Notes under the pieces: generated by a model
What the model was told of the DNA's origin: nothing
The model's database searches: none
Seen by the model: only the letters and a program-made list of their open reading frames with translations
Part shown: in pieces, positions 1 to 6,730 of the stretch
Numbering within the stretch: the first letter of the stretch is position 1
Layout: every line of letters starts with the position of its first letter
Translations under genes and position numbers: made by a program
Source: Fibrobacterota bacterium
GTDB lineage: Bacteria; Fibrobacterota; Fibrobacteria; UBA11236
Assembly: GCA_023249635.1 (NCBI GenBank)
Contig: JAHFCH010000018.1
Span: 1 to 51,230, forward strand
Reading direction: 5' to 3'
DNA: 51,230 nucleotides

Positions 1-1
1 T

Positions 2-1510
2 ACAGGCTCCGTCTCCGATCCCGGCACCTTGACCGTACCCGGATCGGGCATCGCCAGCGTCACCGTCTCCGGACAGCAATCCGGCCAAGCCGCCACCACC
101 GTAACGAACAACTACTGGCAGTCGGAAAACCTGGTGCTGGCCCTGGGCCCCGGCGTGATCATCGTGACCGCCACGGACAATGCCGGCAATATCGCCAAGG
201 ATACCGTGCCCTATACCCAGGAAAGCGGTACCGACGCCACGGCGAAAATCCACATCAATAGCCCCGCCAACGGCTTCACGACCAACAAGGACACCGTCAC
301 CGTCGAATACACCGTGGACGGTGGCGCTGCGCAAACCCAGAAATTCACCCTCCTCAAGGATGGCGACTCCACCCTGGTCGTCGAAGCCCTGCCCGCCGGC
401 GGCGGCCTCAAAGGCTACGGCCAGGTAACCGTCACCCGCGACACCAAGGCCCCGGACATCCGCTGGGTCTTCCCCGATGAACGCGGCATGGTCACCAACA
501 AGGCCTCCATCGATGTGCTCTGGGATGAGTCGGATGTCAAGCTGGGCGAAGCCCCCAACTGGGTGCGCCGCAGCCAGACGGTAGCGCTGCCCGATACGGG
601 CAGCAAGGCCAACGACATCGCCATCACCACCAAAACCGACGCCGCGGGCAACTTCAAGAAAGTGACATTTCCCGTCTACCGCCACTCCGGAGTCATCTTC
701 ATCTCCGAATTCGGCGCCGGCATCTCGGACGGCAGTTCGTGGTACACGCCTCGCCAAGGCAATGATTCCTTGAACTCCATTATCAAGACGGCCCCCGCGG
801 GCACCCAACTCTGGCTGATGGCCGGTAAGTACACCGCCAAGGACAGCTTCGGCATCCAGCTGAAATCAGGCATCGGCCTCTTCGGTGGCTTCGACAAAAC
901 GGGCCTGGATTTTTCCATCGCCGATCGCGATAAAAACCCATCCCTCCCCAACAACCTTTCCACCATCAGTTCCGACATCCCTTCGTACATCCTCCACGTG
1001 GACGGCGGCAGCAGCACGCCGATCACGGACGTGACCATCGACGGCATGGACGTCTACGTGTGGCCCACCCGCAGCGGCATCCACGTGCAGAACGCCCAGC
1101 GCATTACCCTGGGAAGCCTGAGACTACGCTCGCAATACGCGACGACGCTGTTCGGCATCACCGGCATCAACGCGGACCTTAGCATCGCGAAATCCAAGTT
1201 CATCGGCTGGGACGGGAAGAATGATATCATCAGCGCCGCCGGAGCGAACTTTTCCATGACGGCCTGCGAGTTCTCGGGCAGCACGCGCACGACGGACGGA
1301 ATGGCGCGCCAGGTCTACCTGACCTACACGAAGTCGACCATCACCAACTCGAAATTCCTGGATGCGGTTCCGACGGGAAAACATATAGTCGAGTCAACTA
1401 CGGGGGCGATCACGTTGACCGGGAATACCTTCAAGGCGGCGGATATCGCGACGGTGCTGGTGGCGCCGGCGGCGGGGGTGACGCAGTCGGGGAATACTTT
1501 TACGCCCTGA
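2..1510 (+). CDS. Large surface protein with Ig-like and beta-helix regions, 3' part
   Basis: The reading frame is open to the left edge of the window, so this is the C-terminal part (at least 502 residues) of a longer protein; a TTG at position 29 is only an internal codon. The first ~210 residues resemble tandem bacterial Ig-like or HYR-type beta-sandwich modules: they contain phrases such as VTATDNAGNIAKDTV and TDAAGNFKKVTF, which often end such modules. The rest resembles a right-handed parallel beta-helix: LFGGFDKTG is followed by short repeated turns of the type ITLGSLRLR, LSIAKSKFIG, TITNSKFLD and ITLTGNTF. Such architectures belong to exported adhesins or carbohydrate-binding proteins. 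Substrate and partners cannot be read from the sequence. The gene ends 93 bp before the next one and codon use is GC-rich, unlike the following AT-rich island. Confidence 0.75.
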   Translation, partial: TGSVSDPGTLTVPGSGIASVTVSGQQSGQAATTVTNNYWQSENLVLALGPGVIIVTATDNAGNIAKDTVPYTQESGTDATAKIHINSPANGFTTNKDTVTVEYTVDGGAAQTQKFTLLKDGDSTLVVEALPAGGGLKGYGQVTVTRDTKAPDIRWVFPDERGMVTNKASIDVLWDESDVKLGEAPNWVRRSQTVALPDTGSKANDIAITTKTDAAGNFKKVTFPVYRHSGVIFISEFGAGISDGSSWYTPRQGNDSLNSIIKTAPAGTQLWLMAGKYTAKDSFGIQLKSGIGLFGGFDKTGLDFSIADRDKNPSLPNNLSTISSDIPSYILHVDGGSSTPITDVTIDGMDVYVWPTRSGIHVQNAQRITLGSLRLRSQYATTLFGITGINADLSIAKSKFIGWDGKNDIISAAGANFSMTACEFSGSTRTTDGMARQVYLTYTKSTITNSKFLDAVPTGKHIVESTTGAITLTGNTFKAADIATVLVAPAAGVTQSGNTFTP

Positions 1511-1603
1511 GTGCTTGGGCCGACGCCTGGCTAAAAACGCATTTTTTGGGCATTTATTCAATATATGTTTTATATTTGGATATTTTATGTATATTATTAA
1601 AAC
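1511..1603 (+). promoter_or_regulatory. AT-rich upstream region of the DUF4143 ATPase gene
   Basis: The 93 bp between the surface-protein gene and the ATPase gene change abruptly to AT-rich sequence, with repeated TTTTATAT/TTTTATGTATAT runs from about 1560 to 1600. This is where the ATPase promoter must lie if it is transcribed alone. No single -35/-10 pair stands out, so exact boxes are not called. The composition shift marks the left edge of the accessory island. Confidence 0.4.
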
Positions 1604-2926
1604 ATGTTTAGGGAAATTGATGACTATTTACAAGGGTGGCTAACCCGGAGAAATCGGAAACCCCTTATCCTGAGAGGGGCCCGCCAGGTCGGAAAAACCT
1701 GGGCCGTACGCGAGCTCGCCCGGTCCCAAGGCCTGAAGCTCATTGAGATCAATTTCGAGCTCCAGCCCGCCTTGAAAGCCGCCTTCGCAACGCCCGACCC
1801 CGCGCAAATCCTGAAGTACCTGGGTACGTATGGGGTGCAACTACCCCAGCCCGGAAAGTCTCTCCTGGTCTTCGACGAAATCCAGGAATGCCCGCAGGCC
1901 ATCGTCTCGCTCCGGTATTTTTACGAGCTGATGCCTGACCAAGCCGTAATCGCGACCGGATCGCTTCTCGAGTTCACCCTCATGCGGGAACGCGTTTCCT
2001 GGCCGGTGGGACGGGTGGAATTCGCATGGATGTATCCCATGAGTTTTTCGGAATACGTCCGGGCCAAGGGCAATCCTGGCTTGGCGGAAGCGCTCAAGGA
2101 AAACCCTTTAAAGTCTGATTCCCTTTCAGGCGTCCACAGCTTTGCGCTGGGAGAGTTACGGGAATATCTGTTCTGCGGCGGCATGCCCAAAGCGGTATTG
2201 GCGATGACGCAAGACAAGGATCCGGCCGCGGTCCGACGGGAGCACTTGGAAATCCTCCACAGCTACCGACTCGATTTCCACAAGTACGCGCCTCGCATCG
2301 ATGCCGACCTTGCCGAAAAGATGTTCCTTAAGGCGCCCAGCCTGGTCGGCGGCAGATTCAAGTACTCGCATATCGATCCGGATCGCACTACGAAGGAAAT
2401 CAAGCCCGCGGTGGAAGCCTTGGAGAAGGCGGGCATCATCCGCCTGGTGATCCATACGGCCGCACAAGGGTTACCATTAGCGGTGGATACCAATCCCCGT
2501 ATCTGCAAGCTGCTGTTCCTGGATGTGGGCTTGATGCATGCATCGCAAGGGATCGATAACCAGCTGGTGCAAGAGCCCAGCCTGCTTGCGATCCACAGGG
2601 GCGCGGTGGCGGAGCAATTCGTGGGTCAGGAACTATTGGCGACAGCGCCGGCGGACCGGGAACCGGAGCTTTGGTTTTGGAGCCGGGAGGCGGCCGCGAG
2701 CCAATCGGAGATTGATTACATCATCACGCGGGGCAGCAAAGTTCTGCCCATCGAAGTAAAGGCGGGCGCGTCGGGAAGGTTGAAGAGCATGCGGATCTTT
2801 TTGGATTCGCATGGGAATTCACCCAAGGGGGTGAGGTTCTATGATGGGAAGCCTTGGGATGAGGAGGGGCGGATTGAGCATCTGCCGTTGTATTCGGTAG
2901 GCTCGTTGAGAAATCAGTTATCCTGA
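1604..2926 (+). CDS. AAA-type ATPase with C-terminal DUF4143 domain
   Basis: A 440-residue protein of the widespread ATP-binding DUF4143 family. The Walker A motif is GARQVGKT (residues 25-32), the Walker B motif is LLVFDE with D92-E93, and a sensor-1-like IATGS follows near residue 120. The C-terminal part (~200-430) is DUF4143 and carries EID at residues 369-371 and IEVK at 383-386, the spacing of a PD-(D/E)xK nuclease-like fold, although catalysis is unproven. Family members are common in mobile and defence-rich regions; their function is poorly known. The TGA stop (2924-2926) lies in the middle of a 27-bp palindrome that also occurs at 6607-6633. The ATG at 1604 starts the conserved N-terminal region and follows the AT-rich leader. 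The next genes are a HipBST toxin-antitoxin operon. Confidence 0.88.
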   Translation: MFREIDDYLQGWLTRRNRKPLILRGARQVGKTWAVRELARSQGLKLIEINFELQPALKAAFATPDPAQILKYLGTYGVQLPQPGKSLLVFDEIQECPQAIVSLRYFYELMPDQAVIATGSLLEFTLMRERVSWPVGRVEFAWMYPMSFSEYVRAKGNPGLAEALKENPLKSDSLSGVHSFALGELREYLFCGGMPKAVLAMTQDKDPAAVRREHLEILHSYRLDFHKYAPRIDADLAEKMFLKAPSLVGGRFKYSHIDPDRTTKEIKPAVEALEKAGIIRLVIHTAAQGLPLAVDTNPRICKLLFLDVGLMHASQGIDNQLVQEPSLLAIHRGAVAEQFVGQELLATAPADREPELWFWSREAAASQSEIDYIITRGSKVLPIEVKAGASGRLKSMRIFLDSHGNSPKGVRFYDGKPWDEEGRIEHLPLYSVGSLRNQLS

Positions 2927-2941
2927 ATTTCCGGATAACTC
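2915..2941. repeat. 27-bp palindromic repeat, left copy
   Basis: The arms AGTTATCC (2916-2923) and GGATAACT (2933-2940) form a perfect inverted repeat around a short centre that contains the stop codon of the ATPase gene. The 27-bp unit matches the copy at 6607-6633 at 24 positions. The two copies bracket the HipBST and AbiE modules. No T-run follows on either strand, so a classical terminator is unlikely. A recombination or insertion boundary or a REP-like element is possible. Confidence 0.7.
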
Positions 2942-3035
2942 CTTGGATTCAAAAGTGCACTTCAATACCCTCTTTATTCATTTCTGATGAGGTTTCAGAG
3001 AAACCTGATTAAATAGGCAATGTTATACACTTTTA

Positions 3036-3064
3036 TTGACTTTTGCATAAATCAGAGATAGATT
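3036..3064 (+). promoter_or_regulatory. hipBST promoter
   Basis: A -35 box TTGACT (3036-3041) and a -10 box TAGATT (3059-3064) are separated by 17 bp. This is a near-consensus sigma-70 layout 35 bp upstream of the hipB ATG. The surrounding DNA is strongly AT-rich compared with the chromosome. Confidence 0.6.
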
Positions 3065-3073
3065 GATCTTAAT

Positions 3074-3091
3074 AGGGTATTAATATGCCCT
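3074..3091 (+). promoter_or_regulatory. Candidate HipB operator (imperfect dyad)
   Basis: AGGG and CCCT half-sites flank an AT-rich centre (AGGGTATTAATATGCCCT), 9 bp downstream of the -10 box and 7 bp before the hipB ATG. Outer positions 1-4 pair with 15-18, and inner ATs also pair. Known HipB proteins bind dyads next to their own promoters, so autorepression is a reasonable inference. Confidence 0.4.
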
Positions 3092-3098
3092 TTTAAAT

Positions 3099-3308
3099 AT
3101 GAATAATGCCCAAAATCTGGCCACCGCCATCCAAGCCCGCCGCCGTCTCCTGAAGATTACTCAGGAAGGTCTGGCAGAGGTTTCCGGAGTCTCACTGCGC
3201 AGTCTTAAGCAGATAGAGAGCGGCAGAGGAAACCCTACCTGGAACCAGATGAACAAGGTGCTGGCCAGCCTGGGATGGGAATTAAGCCTCAAGGAGAGTG
3301 TGTCATGA
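3099..3308 (+). CDS. hipB: HipB-like antitoxin, XRE helix-turn-helix
   Basis: A 69-residue DNA-binding protein made almost entirely of one XRE/Cro-type helix-turn-helix: ARRRLLKITQEGLAEVSGVS is the first helices, and LRSLKQIESGRGNPT is the recognition helix and turn. HipB proteins dimerise on operators in their own promoter and take part in neutralising the HipA-family kinase. The gene is first of three overlapping genes: its TGA overlaps the hipS ATG (ATGA, 3305-3308). A near-consensus promoter and a candidate operator lie just upstream. Length and order match HipBST systems as well as HipBA. Confidence is high for the fold and family. Confidence 0.9.
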   Translation: MNNAQNLATAIQARRRLLKITQEGLAEVSGVSLRSLKQIESGRGNPTWNQMNKVLASLGWELSLKESVS

Positions 3309-3640
3309 CTTCGCGGAAAGCCAATGTGTACTGCAATGGTCTCCAGGCAGGAACCCTATCGGAAACGGAGGACGGCTTCTCCTTCGCATATGACGACCTT
3401 TTCTTCCTGGACCCCACCAAGCCCGCGATCAGTCTTACCTTGCCTAAGTCCCGCCAGGAATACCGCTCGAAGACCCTATTCCCGTTCTTCTATGGCTTAC
3501 TTGCCGAAGGCGAGAACAAACACAATCAATGTCGTAACCTGAAACTGGATGAACGCGACCATTTCACGCGCCTGATCAAAACCGCCCATACCGAAACCAT
3601 CGGAGCCATCACCGTCCGCGAATTCCATGCAGCTCGATAA
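3305..3640 (+). CDS. hipS: HipS-like protein (HipA N-terminal subdomain)
   Basis: A 111-residue protein equivalent to the free-standing N-terminal subdomain of HipA. LFPFFYGLLAEGENKHN (about residues 58-74) and the ETIGAITV stretch near the C terminus are the family signatures. In the HipBST system described in E. coli, HipS rather than HipB is the antitoxin of the kinase; the role here is inferred from that. I chose ATG 3305 because it overlaps the hipB stop by 4 bp and removes a ten-residue tail that would lie inside hipB; an upstream in-frame ATG at 3275 also exists. The gene overlaps hipT by 14 bp, which suggests translational coupling and fixed stoichiometry. Confidence 0.85.
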   Translation: MTSRKANVYCNGLQAGTLSETEDGFSFAYDDLFFLDPTKPAISLTLPKSRQEYRSKTLFPFFYGLLAEGENKHNQCRNLKLDERDHFTRLIKTAHTETIGAITVREFHAAR

Positions 3641-4613
3641 ATGCCCGGGGTGCCTCAACCCCGGGCATACGGAGTTCTGCGCCGCCTGCCAGCGGAAACT
3701 TTTCGGAAGGAGAAAGGTTTCCCCCATCCTTCCCTTCACCAAACCCGAATTCACCGCCGCCCGCCTGAACCAGGTCAACCGGATTTCCATATCCGGAGTC
3801 CAGATCAAACACTCCCTGAAACTCGAAAAACGGACGCTCGAATTTACGGATGTGGATGGTCAATATATCCTGAAACCCATTCCGGGCGGCGACCTGGAAC
3901 GCATGGAAGAGATGCCAGCCAACGAACATCTCACGATGCAACTTGCGGAGCAGGTTTTCGGAATCCAGACGGCCGTGAACGCGCTGGTATTCTTCAAGGA
4001 CGGGGAACCCGCCTACCTGACCAAACGCTTCGACCGCAACGACGACGGGACACGGAAGCAACAGGAAGACTTCGCCCAACTCGCGGAGCGCAGCGAAGAT
4101 TCCCACGGCCCGCATTACAAGTACGATGCGAGTTACGAGGAAATCGGCGACTTGATGAAGAAGTTCATCGGGCCATACGCGATTGAGGCCGAAAAATACT
4201 TTAAACTCGTACTCTTCAATTACCTGGTCCACAATGGCGATGCGCACCTGAAGAATTTTTCCTTGTTGCGGGATCCGGGGCAGGGCATCTATCTGCTTTC
4301 GCCTGCCTATGACCTACTGAATACCCGTTTGCATCTGCCCCACGAATCCGACACCGCGTTGGATCTGTTCAAGGACGATTTCGCTATGGAGAGCTACAAG
4401 GCCAATGCTTTCTATACACGGGAGGACTTTTTGGAATTGGGGAGGCGGCTGGGAATCAAGGAGCAGAGGGCTCTTGGGATGCTGACGAGTGTTGTTGAGG
4501 GGGCTGATGGCTTGGAGGCGAAGGTGCGGAGGAGCTTTCTGAAGGTGGAGAGTCAGGAGCTTTATTTAATCCAAGTGCGAGACAGGGTGAAAAGGCTTTC
4601 TTGGGATACCTGA
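3627..4613 (+). CDS. hipT: HipT-like serine/threonine kinase toxin
   Basis: A 328-residue HipA-like kinase lacking the N-terminal subdomain, which is supplied by the preceding hipS. Visible features are a four-cysteine pair C6-x2-C9 / C18-x2-C21 like a small zinc ribbon, a Gly-rich loop with S54-I-S56 followed by GVQ, a catalytic loop HNGDAHLKN with D205, and a metal-binding YDL with D229. In E. coli HipT the two serines of the SIS loop are autophosphorylated and the target is tryptophanyl-tRNA synthetase; the target here is unknown. Length is typical of HipT (about 335 residues) and well short of HipA (about 440). The start overlaps hipS by 14 bp. The reading frame is intact with all kinase motifs, so an active toxin is likely. 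Confidence 0.88.
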   Translation: MQLDKCPGCLNPGHTEFCAACQRKLFGRRKVSPILPFTKPEFTAARLNQVNRISISGVQIKHSLKLEKRTLEFTDVDGQYILKPIPGGDLERMEEMPANEHLTMQLAEQVFGIQTAVNALVFFKDGEPAYLTKRFDRNDDGTRKQQEDFAQLAERSEDSHGPHYKYDASYEEIGDLMKKFIGPYAIEAEKYFKLVLFNYLVHNGDAHLKNFSLLRDPGQGIYLLSPAYDLLNTRLHLPHESDTALDLFKDDFAMESYKANAFYTREDFLELGRRLGIKEQRALGMLTSVVEGADGLEAKVRRSFLKVESQELYLIQVRDRVKRLSWDT

Positions 4614-4722
4614 ACTTTGGGCACGGGACTAAGTCAGACTCAGCTTTAACTCCTAAAAGAACAGGCTTTCCAATTGTTGGTATCGCAGTCTGTATTTTAC
4701 TTCGATTCAGCGTGCGACCGGC

Positions 4723-5775
4723 CTAAAAGCGGTCCTGAGTATTGATTTTACTGGAGTTGATTTCGGTTTCGGCCTCGGCGATCCATTCCAATACCGTCGT
4801 AAAATCCGGCGGGGGTTTAATAAACATTCCCTCCATCTTATCATAGTCCCTCGCGAGTTCGTCTAAGCGTTCCCGCGAGGGTAGTAGCCTCAGGGTACCG
4901 ATTTTAGCAGTATCGCATCGTGCCCAAGTCGGGCCGAAAAACTTGTCTTGAAACCATGCTGAACGTTCCAACAAATCGATTCGACCAAGGATTTTATTGC
5001 GGTATCGACTTTTCCAAAGCGCGGCGAAATCGGAATAGTGTCGCGCATACCGATCCCGTATCGGCCTTGATGGAGGCAAGTGGGATACCTTGTGGAGAAT
5101 CAAGGATTTCTCCCAGAAGGTACGTTCCACCTCTAGCACCCTCACCTCGCATGTCCAATCCGCCATCAAGCCTGGGAAAACCTGCTCCAACCAGGGGTGA
5201 ATGCGATGGGCCCCAATAGGTATTTGATCCGCCAAGGACCCAAACTCAAGCTTTACCGATTTTTCCACGTAGCCCAACTCATTGGATTGCGCAGTCGGGT
5301 AATGGAAGAGGATATTCGCAGAATCGTTTCCATCTCCCTGTAGAAATTCCAGCCACGGTTCACCATTGGAGCGGGGCCCAAGCTCTGCCACTACAACATT
5401 TTCCAAACGGCGTAGAAGCCCTGATTGAATTATCTCGCCACACCTTTCCTGAAGCTTGGTCAGCCATTGCCCGCCTTTACTCCGGCTATTGACCTGGGAT
5501 ATTTCGGATTCGGAAAAACCCAGATAACCCGGCGACAATCCCAAGTCAATGTCTTCCGAAAATCGGTCGATCACATTGAATACTTTGGAAAGTGACGTTC
5601 CCCCCTTAAAGACCAGGTCATCTGAAATTTCGAGAAGGGAAAAGAGTTTCTCCAGCATCCAACAAACCCAAAAATCTTTTTCCATTACGACCGGGTGCAT
5701 ACCCGCCCTAAGTCCGGCTTCACTAAAAAGGAGGTTCCTCTCCCTCTGAGGGAGCTGAATGAAATCTAACGGCAT
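4723..5775 (-). CDS. abiEii: AbiEii-family nucleotidyltransferase toxin
   Basis: A 350-residue nucleotidyltransferase of the AbiEii/AbiGii toxin family, the toxin half of an AbiE-type (type IV) toxin-antitoxin and phage-abortive system. The nucleotidyltransferase signature is KGGTSLSK at residues 57-64 followed by SEDIDLGL, giving G58-G59-T-S and the acidic pair D75/D77. VMEKDFWV near residue 30 and the RTFWEKSLILH stretch around residue 220 are also typical. Such enzymes, including the related MenT toxins, transfer nucleotides to RNA or protein targets. The gene begins 5 bp after the stop of the antitoxin gene, so the two form an operon running towards hipT. The convergent 109-bp gap to hipT shows no obvious terminator. 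Confidence 0.87.
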   Translation of the reverse strand: MPLDFIQLPQRERNLLFSEAGLRAGMHPVVMEKDFWVCWMLEKLFSLLEISDDLVFKGGTSLSKVFNVIDRFSEDIDLGLSPGYLGFSESEISQVNSRSKGGQWLTKLQERCGEIIQSGLLRRLENVVVAELGPRSNGEPWLEFLQGDGNDSANILFHYPTAQSNELGYVEKSVKLEFGSLADQIPIGAHRIHPWLEQVFPGLMADWTCEVRVLEVERTFWEKSLILHKVSHLPPSRPIRDRYARHYSDFAALWKSRYRNKILGRIDLLERSAWFQDKFFGPTWARCDTAKIGTLRLLPSRERLDELARDYDKMEGMFIKPPPDFTTVLEWIAEAETEINSSKINTQDRF

Positions 5776-5780
5776 TTCGG

Positions 5781-6548
5781 TTATTCCTTAGTTATTTCGC
5801 GGATATACGGATGCATCCAGGTCGAAGCCAATCCGATGTCATTTTGGAGCGTAACCTTTTCGTCCGCACTCAAACGCTTTCGTAAATGCCGGATTCGTTC
5901 CGGCGTCACATGTTGTTTGCCCAAATATTTAAAGGCCTGGATGAGCAGTCCGCTTACTTTACCTGCCGAAGCCATATTTGCCGGAGTCGTTTGCATCAAA
6001 CGTATCTCCAACTTTCCGATCTTTACTTTTCGGCTTGGGCCATCGGTGATATACATGACCTTTGCGGGTACCTGCTCCGAAAGGCCCAATAGATTGGTGG
6101 CATAGGCGCCTCCTGGTTGAACACGAATGCGCGCGGATTCCCGGATGGCATCAACCACCTTTTCGAGTGCGGGAAAAATCCGACCGAGTTTGGGATGTGT
6201 TTCCGGATAATCATACAGCCCACGGGACAATCTCCGAATCGTCCCTTCTCGGGCCAATCTAAACAAGGCGATATCAACCGCCTGACGACTACCCAAGCTT
6301 AGAAACCGTTTGGGAGTAAAGACCCAACCCCTACCATGGGCATATATTCTCTTTTTCAGCTTATTTTCAACGCTTTGAACCATTTTTGACAAACTAGTTT
6401 CTGTAAGATAAATAGGGTTACTTTTCTTACAAGAAAATACACCTATATCGTCCGGAAGATGGGGCGGATTGTCAAGTAATTTCTGGAAGGTATCCCAGGT
6501 GGGCCATGGAAGGAAATTACCCCAAGATTTGGCCACTTCGGAGTTCAT
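5781..6548 (-). CDS. abiEi: AbiEi-family antitoxin (DUF6088 type)
   Basis: A putative transcriptional regulator and antitoxin paired with the downstream nucleotidyltransferase. The core starts near residue 56 and runs through GWVFTPKRFL, LFRLAREGTIRRLSRGLYDYP (winged-helix part) and KVMYITDGPSRKVKIG, the usual pattern of DUF6088/AbiEi proteins. Two starts are possible. ATG 6548 gives 255 residues with a 55-residue N-terminal extension I do not recognise. ATG 6383 gives 200 residues beginning MVQSVENKLKK, where family similarity begins. An inverted repeat at 6402-6431 sits just upstream of the inner start and could be the autoregulatory operator, favouring the shorter protein; a perfect 18-bp dyad at 6560-6577 could serve the longer one. 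Confidence 0.82.
   Translation of the reverse strand: MNSEVAKSWGNFLPWPTWDTFQKLLDNPPHLPDDIGVFSCKKSNPIYLTETSLSKMVQSVENKLKKRIYAHGRGWVFTPKRFLSLGSRQAVDIALFRLAREGTIRRLSRGLYDYPETHPKLGRIFPALEKVVDAIRESARIRVQPGGAYATNLLGLSEQVPAKVMYITDGPSRKVKIGKLEIRLMQTTPANMASAGKVSGLLIQAFKYLGKQHVTPERIRHLRKRLSADEKVTLQNDIGLASTWMHPYIREITKE
6402..6431 (-). promoter_or_regulatory. Candidate AbiEi operator and promoter near the inner start
   Basis: TGTAAGA (6402-6408) and TCTTACA (6425-6431) are perfect 7-bp inverted arms 16 bp apart. On the minus strand they overlap a possible -35 TTGTAA and -10 TATCTT with 16 bp between, 18 bp or more upstream of ATG 6383. AbiEi proteins are known to autorepress through inverted repeats in their promoter. 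If the upstream start is used, these bases are coding. Confidence 0.4.
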
Positions 6549-6559
6549 AACCCCAATCT

Positions 6560-6577
6560 AGTTCGCTATAGCGAACT
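6560..6577. promoter_or_regulatory. Perfect 18-bp dyad upstream of abiEi
   Basis: AGTTCGCTATAGCGAACT is an exact palindrome with 9-bp arms. It starts 12 bp upstream of the outer abiEi ATG (6548), in the place expected for an operator. TATAGC within it could act as a -10 box on the minus strand. Regulator identity is inferred only from position. Confidence 0.5.
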
Positions 6578-6606
6578 TGGCCACCGAATAAATTCAGATG
6601 AGGATT

Positions 6607-6633
6607 CAGTTATCCGGAAATTCCGGATAACTG
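6607..6633. repeat. 27-bp palindromic repeat, right copy
   Basis: CAGTTATCCGGAA (6607-6619) and its exact complement (6621-6633) surround a single central A, so this copy is a perfect 13-bp-arm palindrome. It differs at only three positions from the copy at 2915-2941. It lies between the abiE module and the terminator of the neighbouring chromosomal operon, marking the right edge of the island. Confidence 0.75.
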
Positions 6634-6661
6634 CCGAAGACGATACAAGAACCATACAAAT

Positions 6662-6694
6662 AAAAAAAGGGAACCCGCTGAGTAGGCTCCCTTA
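6662..6694 (-). terminator. Intrinsic terminator of the pyrG/response-regulator operon
   Basis: On the minus strand, AAGGGAGCC pairs with GGTTCCCTT (one mismatch) around an 8-12 base loop and is followed at once by seven Ts. This is a standard rho-independent terminator 37 bp after the response-regulator stop. Confidence 0.8.
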
Positions 6695-6730
6695 TTGTCG
6701 GGGCAAGGATTGTCGCTACCGGACTAAAAC

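Noticed and set aside
2915-2941. Intrinsic terminator after the ATPase gene
   Set aside because: The hairpin includes the stop codon and no T-run follows on either strand.
3275-3640. Longer hipS starting at 3275
   Set aside because: The extra ten residues lie within hipB; the ATGA overlap start at 3305 fits the family and spacing better.
1604-6633. Insertion sequence or transposon ends around the island
   Set aside because: No transposase or integrase gene and no terminal inverted repeats with target duplications were seen; only the two palindromes mark the edges.
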